Assembly: GCF_045062745.1 (NCBI RefSeq)
Contig: NZ_JBJGED010000018.1
Span: 62,001-126,000 of the forward strand
DNA: 64,000 bases
Origin: Paenibacillus_AA sp045062745
GTDB lineage: Bacteria; Bacillota; Bacilli; Paenibacillales; NBRC-103111
Reading direction: 5' to 3'
In this document: positions 43,688 through 52,040 of the stretch, piece after piece
How the letters are laid out: the number at the start of each line of letters is the position of its first letter
Numbering within the stretch: position 1 is the first letter of the stretch
Translations under genes and position numbers: made by a program
Notes under the pieces: model-generated
Database searches by the model: none
Told to the model about the DNA's origin: nothing
Seen by the model: only the letters and a program-made list of their open reading frames with translations

Positions 43688-45090
43688 GCGGCGGCGGCCT
43701 GAAACGCCAAATCGTCGCCCGATTCATCATCGTCGTGCTGCTGACGCTGCTCCTGATCGAATCGGTCTTAGCCGTGACGGTCCATCAGTATTATTACAGC
43801 AGCATCGAATCGGTGCTTCGCAATCAGGCATCCGTGTCGCTGTCGTTTTATACGAAATACTCCAATCCGTTGTATGTGTCGACCTTCAAGCAAAATTTAA
43901 ATGAACTGGTGCAAAATTTGGCGTTCGAAGCGGCGGAGCTGGAAATTATCGATCGGGATGAAACCGTGCTCATCACGTCGAGCGGATTCGCGTCCGATCG
44001 CAAACGGGCGACTGAAGACGTCCGCTCCGCGATCAAGGGGCATACCGGGACATGGGTGGGTAAAACGCCGGTCACGGGGGAGAAAGTGATGGCGGTATCG
44101 ACGCCGATCGTCTCGAACGGCCAGACGCTCGGGGTGCTCCGCTACATCACGTCGCTCGAAGAAGTGGACCGTACGCTGCTGCGGCTGCTCTTATTCTCCG
44201 CCGCGATTGCTCTCGGCGTGCTTATCGTCGTGCTGCTCGTCAGCCTGACGCTAGCCAACTCGATCGTCAAGCCGATCAAGCGCATTACCGCCGCCTCCGC
44301 CGAGATGGCGCAGGGGCGGTTCGATGTGCGGGTGGAGGAGACGGTCCGCAACGAAATCGGCGAGCTGGCGAAGACGCTGAACTTCATGGCTGCGGAGATC
44401 GTGCGGAGTGAGGGGCTGAAGAACGACTTCATCTCGTCGATCTCGCACGAGATCCGCACGCCGCTCAGCAGCATCAAGGGCTGGAGCGAGACGATCCAGA
44501 CCGGCAGCCTGCAGGACGAGGAGGAGACGCGCCAGGGCTTGCGCATCATTTCGAAGGAGACCGACCGGCTGATCGGGCTCGTCGAGGAGCTGCTCGATTT
44601 CGCCCGACTCGCCGAGAAGCGGATCCTCCTCGATCTGCGCAAAGTGTCGCTCACGTCGCTGCTCTCGGAAGTCGTCCTGCAGCTGCGGGCTAAGGCCGAC
44701 AAGAAGCGGTTGACGCTGCTGCTGCCGGAAGACCAGGAGCAGGAGCCCGTGTATGTGACGGGCGATTCGAATCGGCTCAAGCAAGTGTTCCTCAATCTGC
44801 TGGACAATGCGGTCAAATTCTCGCACCCGGACGGCACGATCGAGCTTGAGGTCGAGCGGTGGGAGACCGAAGCCGTCGTGCGGGTGAAGGACAACGGCAT
44901 CGGGATCGAGCCGCAGCATCTGCCGCACATCGAGATGAAGTTCTACCAAGTCAACCCCCAGGCGGAAGGGACCGGGCTCGGCCTCTCGATCTGCCGCGAG
45001 ATCGTGTCGCTGCACGGGGGCCGGCTCGAGTTCGAGACCGAGCCGGGCCAAGGCACGACCGTCTCGGTCGCGCTCCCGCTGTCGGTGTAA
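43684..45090 (+). CDS. sensor histidine kinase
   Basis: A 468-residue kinase with two membrane helices (about 11-33 and 165-190) around an external sensing domain, then HAMP (about 190-245), the phospho-His at 255 in SHEIRTPLSSIKGWSE, and an HATPase domain with N-box LDNAVKF, G1 DNGIGI and GTGLGLSI. It overlaps the regulator gene (ATGA) and forms a three-gene operon with the lipoprotein. The signal is unknown; the external domain, with IDRDETVLITSS, looks like a PAS/CACHE-type module. Confidence 0.92.
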   Translation: MSGGGLKRQIVARFIIVVLLTLLLIESVLAVTVHQYYYSSIESVLRNQASVSLSFYTKYSNPLYVSTFKQNLNELVQNLAFEAAELEIIDRDETVLITSSGFASDRKRATEDVRSAIKGHTGTWVGKTPVTGEKVMAVSTPIVSNGQTLGVLRYITSLEEVDRTLLRLLLFSAAIALGVLIVVLLVSLTLANSIVKPIKRITAASAEMAQGRFDVRVEETVRNEIGELAKTLNFMAAEIVRSEGLKNDFISSISHEIRTPLSSIKGWSETIQTGSLQDEEETRQGLRIISKETDRLIGLVEELLDFARLAEKRILLDLRKVSLTSLLSEVVLQLRAKADKKRLTLLLPEDQEQEPVYVTGDSNRLKQVFLNLLDNAVKFSHPDGTIELEVERWETEAVVRVKDNGIGIEPQHLPHIEMKFYQVNPQAEGTGLGLSICREIVSLHGGRLEFETEPGQGTTVSVALPLSV

Positions 45091-45146
45091 GCGGCATCGG
45101 TTCCCGGCTGCCGGCATCTGTAGGCGGCTTGCGCGGCAACTGCGAG

Positions 45147-45164
45147 GCGGCGGCTCAGCCGCCG
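45147..45164. terminator. GC-rich hairpin between convergent kinase and thpR genes
   Basis: CGGCGGC and GCCGCCG form a perfect 7-bp stem with a TCA loop, overlapping the last codons of thpR. No T run follows, so terminator function is uncertain. Confidence 0.35.
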
Positions 45165-45799
45165 GAAGAGAACACGAACTCGCGCAGCGGTTCGTACATC
45201 GGCGACCGCCCCATGCGGGTGCGGTACAGCACGACCCGGTCCGCGGTCCACGCGGCCGCGGGCCACAGAGCATCGCCCGAGAAGGCGGGGACCGGCGTCC
45301 CCGCCTTCTCGGGCTGCAGGGCGTGCCGCCGCGCCGAGCCGCGGCCCCCGCCGCCTGCGGCGTAGCGGCGGGCCAGCGTCACGTGCGGCGCATACGCGCG
45401 CCCTTCGGGCGCGTAGCCGAGCTCGGCGGCCTCCCGCGCTGCATCGGCCTGGAGCCGATGCAGCGCGGGCAGGCTGCCGCCGAGCCCGGCCCAGAGCACG
45501 CGCGGCGCCTGAGGCGCGCCGAACGTGCCCGTGCCCTCGAGGCGGAGCGGGAAGGGCACGGCTCGCGAGGCGAGCCGGGTGAGCGCCGCCTCGAGGGCGG
45601 GCACGGCGGCCGGCGCCGTGTCGCCGAGGAAGACGAGCGTGATGTGCACGTCCTCCGGGTGCACCCACTTCTGGAACGGCAGCCCCGCCTGCAGCGTGGG
45701 GAGCGCGCTCGTCACGAGCGCCTTGACTTCGGGCGGCAGCGGCACGGCCACGAACAGACGCCAAGGTGCAAGGGTGGAAGAATCAGTCGAAGAGATCAT
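45155..45799 (-). CDS. thpR: RNA 2',3'-cyclic phosphodiesterase (ThpR/LigT family)
   Basis: A 214-residue 2H phosphoesterase. Both catalytic motifs are present: HITL at 52-55 and HVTL at 139-142, in the expected context (VHPEDVHITLVFLG and YAPHVTLAR). The family opens 2',3'-cyclic phosphates on RNA or tRNA halves. The segment after the second motif, about 147-180, is longer and richer in Gly, Ala and Pro than I would expect, and its DNA contains a perfect 16-bp palindrome; the gene as a whole holds several further perfect inverted repeats. GGAG lies 12 bases before the ATG. It is convergent with the kinase gene. Confidence 0.85.
   Translation of the reverse strand: MISSTDSSTLAPWRLFVAVPLPPEVKALVTSALPTLQAGLPFQKWVHPEDVHITLVFLGDTAPAAVPALEAALTRLASRAVPFPLRLEGTGTFGAPQAPRVLWAGLGGSLPALHRLQADAAREAAELGYAPEGRAYAPHVTLARRYAAGGGGRGSARRHALQPEKAGTPVPAFSGDALWPAAAWTADRVVLYRTRMGRSPMYEPLREFVFSSGG
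45276..45597. repeat. cluster of perfect inverted repeats inside thpR
   Basis: Perfect stems by hand: 45276-45291/45298-45313 (16 bp), 45397-45403/45407-45413 (7 bp), 45433-45448/45454-45469 (16 bp), 45534-45545/45586-45597 (12 bp) enclosing 45560-45566/45570-45576 (7 bp). All lie in coding sequence, and local GC is very high. Confidence 0.75.
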
Positions 45800-45913
45800 G
45801 ATGAAACCTATTCTCCTTTCGGGAACCCTATTATGGGGATGGTCCGAACATCTGGATCAACCCTAGCTTGCCCGGATTTTAAGACAATTTTCGGACAAAT
45901 GGTTCGTTTCGTA

Positions 45914-45942
45914 TTGTACGGGGGGACGAATACTGCTATCAT
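45914..45942 (+). promoter_or_regulatory. probable sigma-A promoter of serC
   Basis: TTGTAC at 45914-45919 and TATCAT at 45937-45942 are separated by 17 bases, 38 bases before the serC ATG. The boxes match consensus at 4/6 and 5/6. Confidence 0.5.
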
Positions 45943-45980
45943 AGCGATAAACCACAAGAGGGAAGAAGGAGTCTATTAGC

Positions 45981-47072
45981 ATGAGCCACAACCGCGCGTA
46001 CAATTTCAATGCCGGTCCGGCTGCGCTGCCGCTCGAAGTGCTGCAGCAGGCGCAGGAGCAATTCGTCGATTTCCGGGGCATCGGCATGTCCATTATGGAG
46101 ATTTCGCATCGCAGCAAGGAATATGAGCAAGTGAACGACGAGACGCAGGCGCTCATGAAGGAACTGCTCGGAGTCCCCGCCGGGTACGAAGTGCTGTTCC
46201 TGCAGGGCGGAGCGAGCACGCAATTCGCGATGATCCCGATGAACCTGCTCGGGCCGGGCAAGTCGGCCGGCTATGTGTTGACCGGCACTTGGTCGGACAA
46301 GGCCTTCAAGGAAGCCAAGCTCTTCGGCGACGCTTATGCGGCGGCGAGCGGAGAAGCGAGCGGCTTCAAGCGGATGCCGGGGCAGGCGGAGCTAACGATT
46401 CGTCCGGATACGGCCTATGTACACTTGACGTCGAACGAGACGATCGCCGGCTCGCAGTTCCCGCACTACTTGGACACCGGCTCGGTGCCGCTCATCGGTG
46501 ACCTGTCCAGCGATATTTTATCCCGGCCGGTCGATGTGTCGCAATTCGCCATGATCTACGCCGGAGCCCAGAAGAACCTCGGCCCTTCGGGTGTGACCGT
46601 CGTCATCGTGAGAGAGGAGCTGCTGGCGGGCAGTCCGAAGCACGTCGCCTCCATGCTGCGCTACGACACGCATGCCAAGACGAAGTCGCTTTATAACACG
46701 CCGCCGGTCTACTCCGTCTACATGGTGAATCTCGTGCTGAAGTGGATCAAGGCGAAGGGCGGCCTGGCCTGGATGGAGCAGTTCAACCGGGACAAGACCC
46801 AGCTCATCTACGACGTCATCGACCAAAGCGGCGGCTTCTATACCGGCCTGGTCGATCCGGGCAGCCGGTCGCGGATGAACATCACGTTCGCCTTGGGCAG
46901 CGATGAGCTCGAAGCCCGCTTCCTGAAAGCCTCGGAACAAGCCGGCTTCGTCGGCCTGAAGGGCCACCGGGACGTAGGCCATTTGCGCGCCTCGACGTAC
47001 AACGCCGTGCCGCTCGAGAGCTGCCAAGCGCTCGCCGACTTCATGAAGCAATTCCAGGCGCAGAACGGGTAA
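45981..47072 (+). CDS. serC: phosphoserine aminotransferase
   Basis: A 363-residue PLP enzyme of the class V aminotransferase family, full length for the family. It starts with the typical NFNAGPAALP motif; QGGASTQFAMIP binds the cofactor phosphate, and the Schiff-base lysine is Lys198 in YAGAQKNLGPSG. The C-terminal GHRDVGHLRASTYNA segment is the SerC substrate-binding signature. It converts 3-phosphohydroxypyruvate and glutamate to phosphoserine in serine synthesis, and also serves pyridoxal phosphate synthesis in some bacteria. GAAGGAG precedes the ATG. serA and serB are not adjacent. Confidence 0.95.
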   Translation: MSHNRAYNFNAGPAALPLEVLQQAQEQFVDFRGIGMSIMEISHRSKEYEQVNDETQALMKELLGVPAGYEVLFLQGGASTQFAMIPMNLLGPGKSAGYVLTGTWSDKAFKEAKLFGDAYAAASGEASGFKRMPGQAELTIRPDTAYVHLTSNETIAGSQFPHYLDTGSVPLIGDLSSDILSRPVDVSQFAMIYAGAQKNLGPSGVTVVIVREELLAGSPKHVASMLRYDTHAKTKSLYNTPPVYSVYMVNLVLKWIKAKGGLAWMEQFNRDKTQLIYDVIDQSGGFYTGLVDPGSRSRMNITFALGSDELEARFLKASEQAGFVGLKGHRDVGHLRASTYNAVPLESCQALADFMKQFQAQNG

Positions 47073-47080
47073 ATCGATTG

Positions 47081-47124
47081 AAGTGCCGTCCCCTGCTTCA
47101 TGCAAGGGACGGCACTTTTTTTGT
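47081..47124 (+). terminator. intrinsic terminator of serC
   Basis: AAGTGCCGTCCC pairs with GGGACGGCACTT across a 12-base loop, followed by a run of seven T. It begins 8 bases after the serC stop codon. Confidence 0.92.
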
Positions 47125-47150
47125 ATAAGAAAACCCAGTTCGACCGAATG

Positions 47151-47350
47151 TAAGCCTAAGTTTACAATTAACACGGGTACCCTGACTATTTTCACGCCAT
47201 TTTGGCGGTTTTCGCCGTTTTGTAAGGCTATCTTCTGTTATTTGTAAAGCACACATTACTAATAACACAAGGTGGGTTTACTATTCGACTCTAAACGTTC
47301 CAAACATGCCCTAACCTGTTAGGGTACTATGCTTATTAGTAAACATCGAT
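47151..47350. repeat. degenerate repeats in both orientations after serC
   Basis: About four related units with core TTTAC-AATAACAC(GGG)TACCCTNAC lie at roughly 47159 (plus), 47226-47250 (minus), 47248-47280 (plus) and 47312-47348 (minus). They fill much of the 408-bp gap between serC and the XRE regulator gene, which has no supported gene. Confidence 0.55.
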
Positions 47351-47480
47351 TATCAAGATGGACAACGCGTACGATCCATTCGCTGGTCGGAATCCATCCT
47401 GCCTGCCCGTCCCACGCGCCTAACTGACCGTCACGACCAAGGACGTATGAAGTGACCTGACCCAGCAGGTTTATCCCATA

Positions 47481-47933
47481 TTAACTTTGTTTAAACTTAT
47501 CTTTCAGAATGCCGGAACCGATACCTCCGCCCAGCATCAGCAATAAAGGTCCGAAATTCCAAAGAACCTTCCCCCCGTACAACGTAATGTCCAGCCCTGC
47601 TGTTTTGTTCAGAATCAGAACGACTAGTTTGATCACCAACAAGACTAGACCGACCAGAAATAACACATCGAACGCAAACTTTAATTTCGGATAGGCCAAT
47701 TGTCGGCTGTCTCTGATCACTTTCTTCGTCAACTCCTCGTCGCTTCTCAGTAACTCATCGATCGTTAAACCGAATAGATCGCTTATTTTCATAATAATCT
47801 CAATACTCGGGTAGTTTTGACCGTTCTCCCATTTCGAAACCGATTGCCGGGTTACAAACAGCCTCTCGGCCAATTCGTCTTGAGACCAGCCCATCTTCTT
47901 TCTTTCCGTTTTCAACTTCTCCCCAAAGATCAT
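47481..47933 (-). CDS. XRE-family regulator with C-terminal membrane segments
   Basis: A 150-residue protein; the ATG at 47933 is preferred to a longer frame reaching 48134, which would overlap the upstream region of the deacetylase gene. An XRE helix-turn-helix at about 5-60 (MGWSQDELAERLFVTRQSVSKWENG) is followed by a short linker and two hydrophobic segments (about 90-113 and 125-145). Such membrane-tethered XRE proteins are common in Firmicutes and typically repress nearby or envelope-related genes. The ribosome site is weak (AAAGG). The target is unknown. Confidence 0.82.
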   Translation of the reverse strand: MIFGEKLKTERKKMGWSQDELAERLFVTRQSVSKWENGQNYPSIEIIMKISDLFGLTIDELLRSDEELTKKVIRDSRQLAYPKLKFAFDVLFLVGLVLLVIKLVVLILNKTAGLDITLYGGKVLWNFGPLLLMLGGGIGSGILKDKFKQS

Positions 47934-48165
47934 AGGACCAGCTGCCTTTCTGCATTGGATAAGTCCATTGTGGTCGGACCGTATGCAAAAGTAAAGCTCG
48001 CTTTGGTTGCGAGCGGCCCGCAATCTCAGGTTGCATCCAGGCTTTCTCCCCATTGCAGCAAAAATTCCGGGCTCCCTGCTGGTCGCGTTTAAATTCGAAT
48101 CATCAACGGAGTGCCAATCCGAATTCCTGCACATACTAGGGAAAAATGTGTGGGGAGTGCGTGTG

Positions 48166-49293
48166 ATGAGGCGAGGCTATCGTAGCAAGGGACAAGATCG
48201 GGGACTGTCATCGGGCAGGCGAATTGCCGGGGCTGCCGTCTGGACGATCGCGCTCGTCCTGAGCGCTTGTTCGGCCGGTTCGACGTCCAAGTCGGCCTCG
48301 CAAGACCCGCCCGGGATCTTGCAGCCGAGCCAGGAGCAGCAGGAGCTGAGCGGAAGCACCGGAAGCGCAGGAAGCGCCGGGGACGCCGGCCTTAGCGGCC
48401 GTGTTCAATTCTCGACGCCTGCGAAGCAATATCGGTTTATCGTCGGGCAATCCGACCCGGCCAGCCCCATACCGGCCCCCGCCGCGACAACGGACCCGGC
48501 TTCGCCGCTTCAGGCGGCGGCCCCGGTTCCGGCTCCCGCGCCGACGCAGACACCGACGTCGCCGGCCGCCTCCGTCAAAAGCAAAAAGCCTGCCATCCCC
48601 GTGCAGCGGCAGCAGGAGCAGCAGGCTAAGCGAAAGCTTACATTGGGCGAGCTGAGGCACAAATATTCCGACATCTTCAAAGTGAACGGCCAGCCCGGGG
48701 TCAAGCGCATTGCCCTTACGTTCGACGATGGCCCGGACCAGCTGTATACGCCGCAAATTCTGGATGTGCTGAAGGCGCATCAGGTCAAAGCGACGTTCTT
48801 CTTACTGGGGAAACGCGCCGAGGCGAACCCAAATATCGTGCAGCGAATCGTGCAGGAAGGCCATGTAATCGGCAACCATTCCTACAGCCATCCGTTGTTC
48901 ACCAAGTTGTCGGTAGAGGAGTACAAGCAGCAGATCGATCGAACCTCCGCGATCCTCCAGGCCCAAATCGGCTATACCCCGAAGCTGATTCGCCCTCCCT
49001 ACGGTGAGATTACGGAGGAGCAGCTGCAGTGGACGGGCTCGAACCGGTATGTAATCGTGAATTGGAATATCGATTCCTTGGACTGGAAAGGTCTCTCGGC
49101 CGATCAAGTCTCGCACAACATCATAAGCCATGCCAGGGGGGGCGCGATTGTGCTGCAGCATTCCGCAGGGGGAGACAAGCAAAATTTGTCCGGCACCGTA
49201 GCGGCGCTCTCGACGGTGATTTCCAAAATAAAAGCGGACGGCTACGAACTCGTAACCGTCCCGCAATTATTGAAGCTATCCAAGCAAATGTAG
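48166..49293 (+). CDS. NodB-family polysaccharide deacetylase lipoprotein
   Basis: A 375-residue lipoprotein with lipobox LSAC (Cys35), starting at ATG 48166 (GGGGAG upstream); a longer frame from 48007 has no site. A low-complexity Gly/Ser and Pro/Ala linker spans about 40-150. The NodB domain (about 180-370) shows Asp187/Asp188 in TFDDGPD, His238 and His242 in HSYSHP, RPPYGE near 276, and a C-terminal IVLQHSAGG, where many family members have an LLHD-type motif. It probably deacetylates peptidoglycan or another N-acetylated wall glycan. It is convergent with the 3D-domain gene 12 bases away, with no terminator visible between them. Confidence 0.88.
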   Translation: MRRGYRSKGQDRGLSSGRRIAGAAVWTIALVLSACSAGSTSKSASQDPPGILQPSQEQQELSGSTGSAGSAGDAGLSGRVQFSTPAKQYRFIVGQSDPASPIPAPAATTDPASPLQAAAPVPAPAPTQTPTSPAASVKSKKPAIPVQRQQEQQAKRKLTLGELRHKYSDIFKVNGQPGVKRIALTFDDGPDQLYTPQILDVLKAHQVKATFFLLGKRAEANPNIVQRIVQEGHVIGNHSYSHPLFTKLSVEEYKQQIDRTSAILQAQIGYTPKLIRPPYGEITEEQLQWTGSNRYVIVNWNIDSLDWKGLSADQVSHNIISHARGGAIVLQHSAGGDKQNLSGTVAALSTVISKIKADGYELVTVPQLLKLSKQM

Positions 49294-49305
49294 GTACAAC
49301 GTTCC

Positions 49306-50190
49306 TTAGTTCAACACGTACACTTGAACCTTTTGCAGCCCGAAGGAGTTCACGAACGATTTGGACCCGGGGATGAAAATATCGATCCGGTTGCCTTGGA
49401 TCGCTCCGCCGATGTCGGTAGCTTTGGCGACGAGCGTCTGAGGCAGGCCGTTAAAGCTGTATCCCTTGATCAAGACGCTCGAACCGAGCGGGATGACTTT
49501 CGGATCCACCGCGATCGTACCCAGCTTCAGCGCGTTCCCGTAATAGTCGAGTCCACCGTAGCCGCCGTTTTCTTCCGGCGCGTCGGAGTAGGCCGAAGCG
49601 GTTACATTCAGCACTTTCTTAAACGTGTACGATTTGCCTTGGTGATCCTGAACGGCTTGTCCGGCTTGTGCCGCCTGTGTATCGGCCGCCGCCATCGTTT
49701 GCGCCGGAGCGCTTGCCGCAGGCTTCGCTTTTGCCGCAGCTGCTGCCGTTTTGGCTTTGTTCACGATCGGCGCTTGCTTCGCCGCAGGCGTAGCTGCCGG
49801 CGCAGTTGCGGGTGCAGGCGTTGCCTGTGGTGCCGCCGCTGCTGCAGCTTGTGCCGCTGCCGCCGCGATCGAGGCTTGAGCCGCCGCGGTCTGAGCTGCC
49901 GCCCTAGCCGCCGCCGCTTCGTTCTTCGCGATCGTGTCGATCAGTTGCGGGCGCTGCAGGTCCCAACCTGCCAGCAGGTCGAAGTGGATCGGTTCGGAAG
50001 AAATCAGGCTTATCCCATTTTGGGAATCGGCGCTCGTGGTGGCGCGGAGCGTTGCTTCCGCTGCAGGGGACTTCTCCTCATCCGGATTCAGCTTCGAAAC
50101 TAGGCTTTCCGCGAAGACGGTCGTCCCGCCGACACAGAGCGCACCCAGTGCGATGGTAACCATCGTTCTGCTGAAAAGCTTGCTTTTCAA
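49306..50190 (-). CDS. 3D-domain secreted cell-wall protein under c-di-AMP riboswitch
   Basis: A 294-residue exported protein: signal peptide (about 1-27), a long Ala/Pro-rich linker at about 90-190 of low complexity, and a C-terminal 3D domain (about 200-294) with NVTASAYSDAPEENGG, TIAVDPKVIPLGSSV and the aspartates in AKATDIGG and GNRIDIFIP. 3D domains are related to MltA-type lytic transglycosylases and occur in Firmicutes resuscitation- and wall-remodelling proteins. Ribosome site AAAGGAG. The leader carries a ydaO/yuaA riboswitch, so expression should respond to c-di-AMP, which fits a role in wall turnover and osmotic homeostasis. Confidence 0.85.
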   Translation of the reverse strand: MKSKLFSRTMVTIALGALCVGGTTVFAESLVSKLNPDEEKSPAAEATLRATTSADSQNGISLISSEPIHFDLLAGWDLQRPQLIDTIAKNEAAAARAAAQTAAAQASIAAAAAQAAAAAAPQATPAPATAPAATPAAKQAPIVNKAKTAAAAAKAKPAASAPAQTMAAADTQAAQAGQAVQDHQGKSYTFKKVLNVTASAYSDAPEENGGYGGLDYYGNALKLGTIAVDPKVIPLGSSVLIKGYSFNGLPQTLVAKATDIGGAIQGNRIDIFIPGSKSFVNSFGLQKVQVYVLN

Positions 50191-50215
50191 TGTACATCGC
50201 TCCTTTTGTGTTGAT

Positions 50216-50386
50216 GCCTACGAGGTTAGCTGTCGGGTTTGGGCTGAGGATACAACCCTACGTTTTCGTGAACGATTCACCCCAAACGAACGAACTCCAT
50301 CCTGATTCGTTCGTACAATCCTGCGTCCCCCGCACTTTCCATCCATGAACTGGAAAGAAAGTCTCGGCCGTGCTTAGTTAACAGGC
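50216..50386 (-). ncRNA. ydaO/yuaA (c-di-AMP) riboswitch
   Basis: On the minus strand, the leader of the 3D-domain gene contains the hallmark blocks of this class in order: a GCGGGGGA segment near 50332, GGGGTGAATC near 50282, and the strongly conserved CCCGACAGCTAACCTCGTAG block ending near 50219. The closing stem can form between GCCT at 50383-50386 and AGGC at 50216-50219. ydaO-class riboswitches bind c-di-AMP and usually turn genes off at high ligand. Its position 26 bases before the ATG of a wall protein gene is typical. The exact 5' boundary is approximate. Confidence 0.85.
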
Positions 50387-50491
50387 TAACATACGACAAC
50401 AGTAGGGAAAAACCCTAAAAATTTGGTAATTGTTTATGTAAACGCTTTAGTTTGTAAGCATTTGTAATTCTCGAGGGCGCCGGAAAGCAAA

Positions 50492-50517
50492 CAAAAAAGC
50501 GCTAATTTCTTAGCGCT
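50492..50517 (-). terminator. intrinsic terminator of the PhoB-like regulator gene
   Basis: AGCGCTAA and TTAGCGCT form a perfect 8-bp stem with a 4-base loop, followed on the minus strand by TTTTTTG. It lies about 55 bases after the stop at 50571. Confidence 0.9.
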
Positions 50518-50570
50518 GAGCAAAGTTTTACGGGGTTTCGAGTGTCTAGATTTGATGGTAGAAATGCCCT

Positions 50571-51284
50571 TTAAGCAAACGACTCTTTTTTGACAGGCGG
50601 CTCCAGCAGCTTGTAGCCCACATTGCGAATCGTAATGATGTATTCGGGCGTGCGGGCGTTTTTCTCGATTTTGTCGCGCAGATGGCTGATGTGGACGTCC
50701 ACGATGCGCGTGTCTCCGAGGAAATGGTAGTCCCAAACCCCGTGCAGCAGCTGTTGTCGGCTGAGCACCTTGCCCCGGTGTTGGCACAGGAACGAGAGCA
50801 GCTCGAATTCCTTCGGCGTCAGCTCGATCGGATTGCCGTGCAAGAACACTTCCCGCTGCGCGGGGCGCAGCTCGAGGGGGCCGATCTCGATCGTCTCCTC
50901 CGTATTGGCCGGCAGCGTGTGGAGGCGTCTCAGAATCGCCTGGATCCGGGAGACGAGCTCCTGCGGACTGAATGGCTTCGTCATATAATCGTCCGCGCCG
51001 TTGTCGAGACCGGTGATCTTATCCGACAAGTCCTGCAGGGCGGTCAGCATGATGATCGGGACGAGATTGCCTTGGCTGCGCAGCCTCCGGCACACTTGGA
51101 TGCCGTCCAGCTTGGGCAGCATCAGATCGAGCACGATCAGATCCGGGCGAAACTGGGGCAGCACGTCGAAGACCGCCTCCCCGTCAAACACACATTGCAC
51201 CTCATATCCGACCAGCTTCAGATTGAATTCAATCAGCATGGAGATCGAGGGTTCGTCATCAACGACAAGGATTCGTTTTTTCAT
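50571..51284 (-). CDS. OmpR/PhoB-family response regulator, no adjacent kinase
   Basis: A 237-residue regulator. Three ATG codons stand in a row; the third (51284) has the best distance from AAGGAG. The receiver has the acidic pair in VVDDEP, the phosphoacceptor Asp in VLDLMLPKLDG and Lys in DDYMTKPFSPQEL. The winged helix has ELTPKEFELLSFLCQHRG and IVDVHISHLRDKIEKN. These features fit the PhoP/PhoB group. No histidine kinase is encoded beside it, so its partner is elsewhere. Confidence 0.9.
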   Translation of the reverse strand: MKKRILVVDDEPSISMLIEFNLKLVGYEVQCVFDGEAVFDVLPQFRPDLIVLDLMLPKLDGIQVCRRLRSQGNLVPIIMLTALQDLSDKITGLDNGADDYMTKPFSPQELVSRIQAILRRLHTLPANTEETIEIGPLELRPAQREVFLHGNPIELTPKEFELLSFLCQHRGKVLSRQQLLHGVWDYHFLGDTRIVDVHISHLRDKIEKNARTPEYIITIRNVGYKLLEPPVKKESFA

Positions 51285-51423
51285 CATCATCGTCTCCTTT
51301 ATGTCACAGTCTGGGTCGCAGGTGGTACCCTAACGTTAAGATTAGCTCCATTATCGCCCGGCAACGTCATGCCGATATTAATCATTCGTAAAGCGGGTGT
51401 TAAAAATCGCGGCAAATTTGTTG

Positions 51424-51429
51424 TATAAT
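51424..51429 (+). promoter_or_regulatory. candidate -10 element of trmL
   Basis: A perfect TATAAT lies 20 bases upstream of the TTG start; the -35 region is poor, so only the -10 box is marked. An in-frame ATG at 51428 overlaps this box and is therefore an unlikely start. Confidence 0.4.
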
Positions 51430-51448
51430 GAAACGCGAGGTGAACGCA

Positions 51449-51913
51449 TTGGCTTTTCATATCGTCCTAGTCGAGCCGGAGATACCGGCCAATACCGGCA
51501 ACATATCCCGCACTTGCGCGGCTACGGGAACATACCTGCACTTGGTGCGGCCGCTCGGATTCCAAACCGATGACAAGACGCTCAAACGGGCGGGACTCGA
51601 TTACTGGCATTCCGTCAAGATCGATTACTATGACTCTTTCCAGGAGCTGCAGGCGAAGTTTCCAGATGCTCGCTATTTCTATGCGACTACCAAGGCGACC
51701 CGTCTCTATACCGAGTTTGAGTACCGGGACGGCGATTTCTTCGTATTCGGCAAGGAGACCAAGGGGCTTCCGCCGGAGCTGATCGAGGCGAACCGCGAGA
51801 CATGCATTCGGATGCCGATGACGGATGCCGTCCGGTCGCTGAATTTATCCAACTCGGCGGCCATCGTGCTGTTCGAGGGGCTTCGGCAGAACGGCTTTCT
51901 CGGCTTACATTGA
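51449..51913 (+). CDS. trmL: tRNA (cytidine(34)-2'-O)-methyltransferase TrmL
   Basis: A 154-residue SPOUT methyltransferase, full length for the family. TTG at 51449 is chosen as start: the family begins with AFHIVLVEPEIPANTGN right after the initiator, GCGAGGTGAA lies upstream, and the alternative ATG at 51428 sits in a -10 box. The knotted S-adenosylmethionine site is visible in FVFGKETKGLPPELIE and MTDAVRSLNLSNSAAIVLFE. It methylates the ribose of the wobble base of leucine tRNAs. It is encoded alone, divergent from the PhoB-like regulator. Confidence 0.93.
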   Translation: MAFHIVLVEPEIPANTGNISRTCAATGTYLHLVRPLGFQTDDKTLKRAGLDYWHSVKIDYYDSFQELQAKFPDARYFYATTKATRLYTEFEYRDGDFFVFGKETKGLPPELIEANRETCIRMPMTDAVRSLNLSNSAAIVLFEGLRQNGFLGLH

Positions 51914-52040
51914 TTTTTCGCGTAGAATTTCAAAAGATTCCCCTTTGTGAATGAGTCTTTAGAAGGATTTTTCATCGTGCACAGCGAATGATTATCATTG
52001 TAATTTCGAGCTTTCTTGAGGATCCTGGGGAGGGGGAAGT

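Noticed and set aside
48007..48165. Longer N-terminus for the NodB deacetylase
   Set aside because: It would add about 53 residues before the lipoprotein signal peptide, which must be N-terminal; the start at 48166 has the ribosome site.
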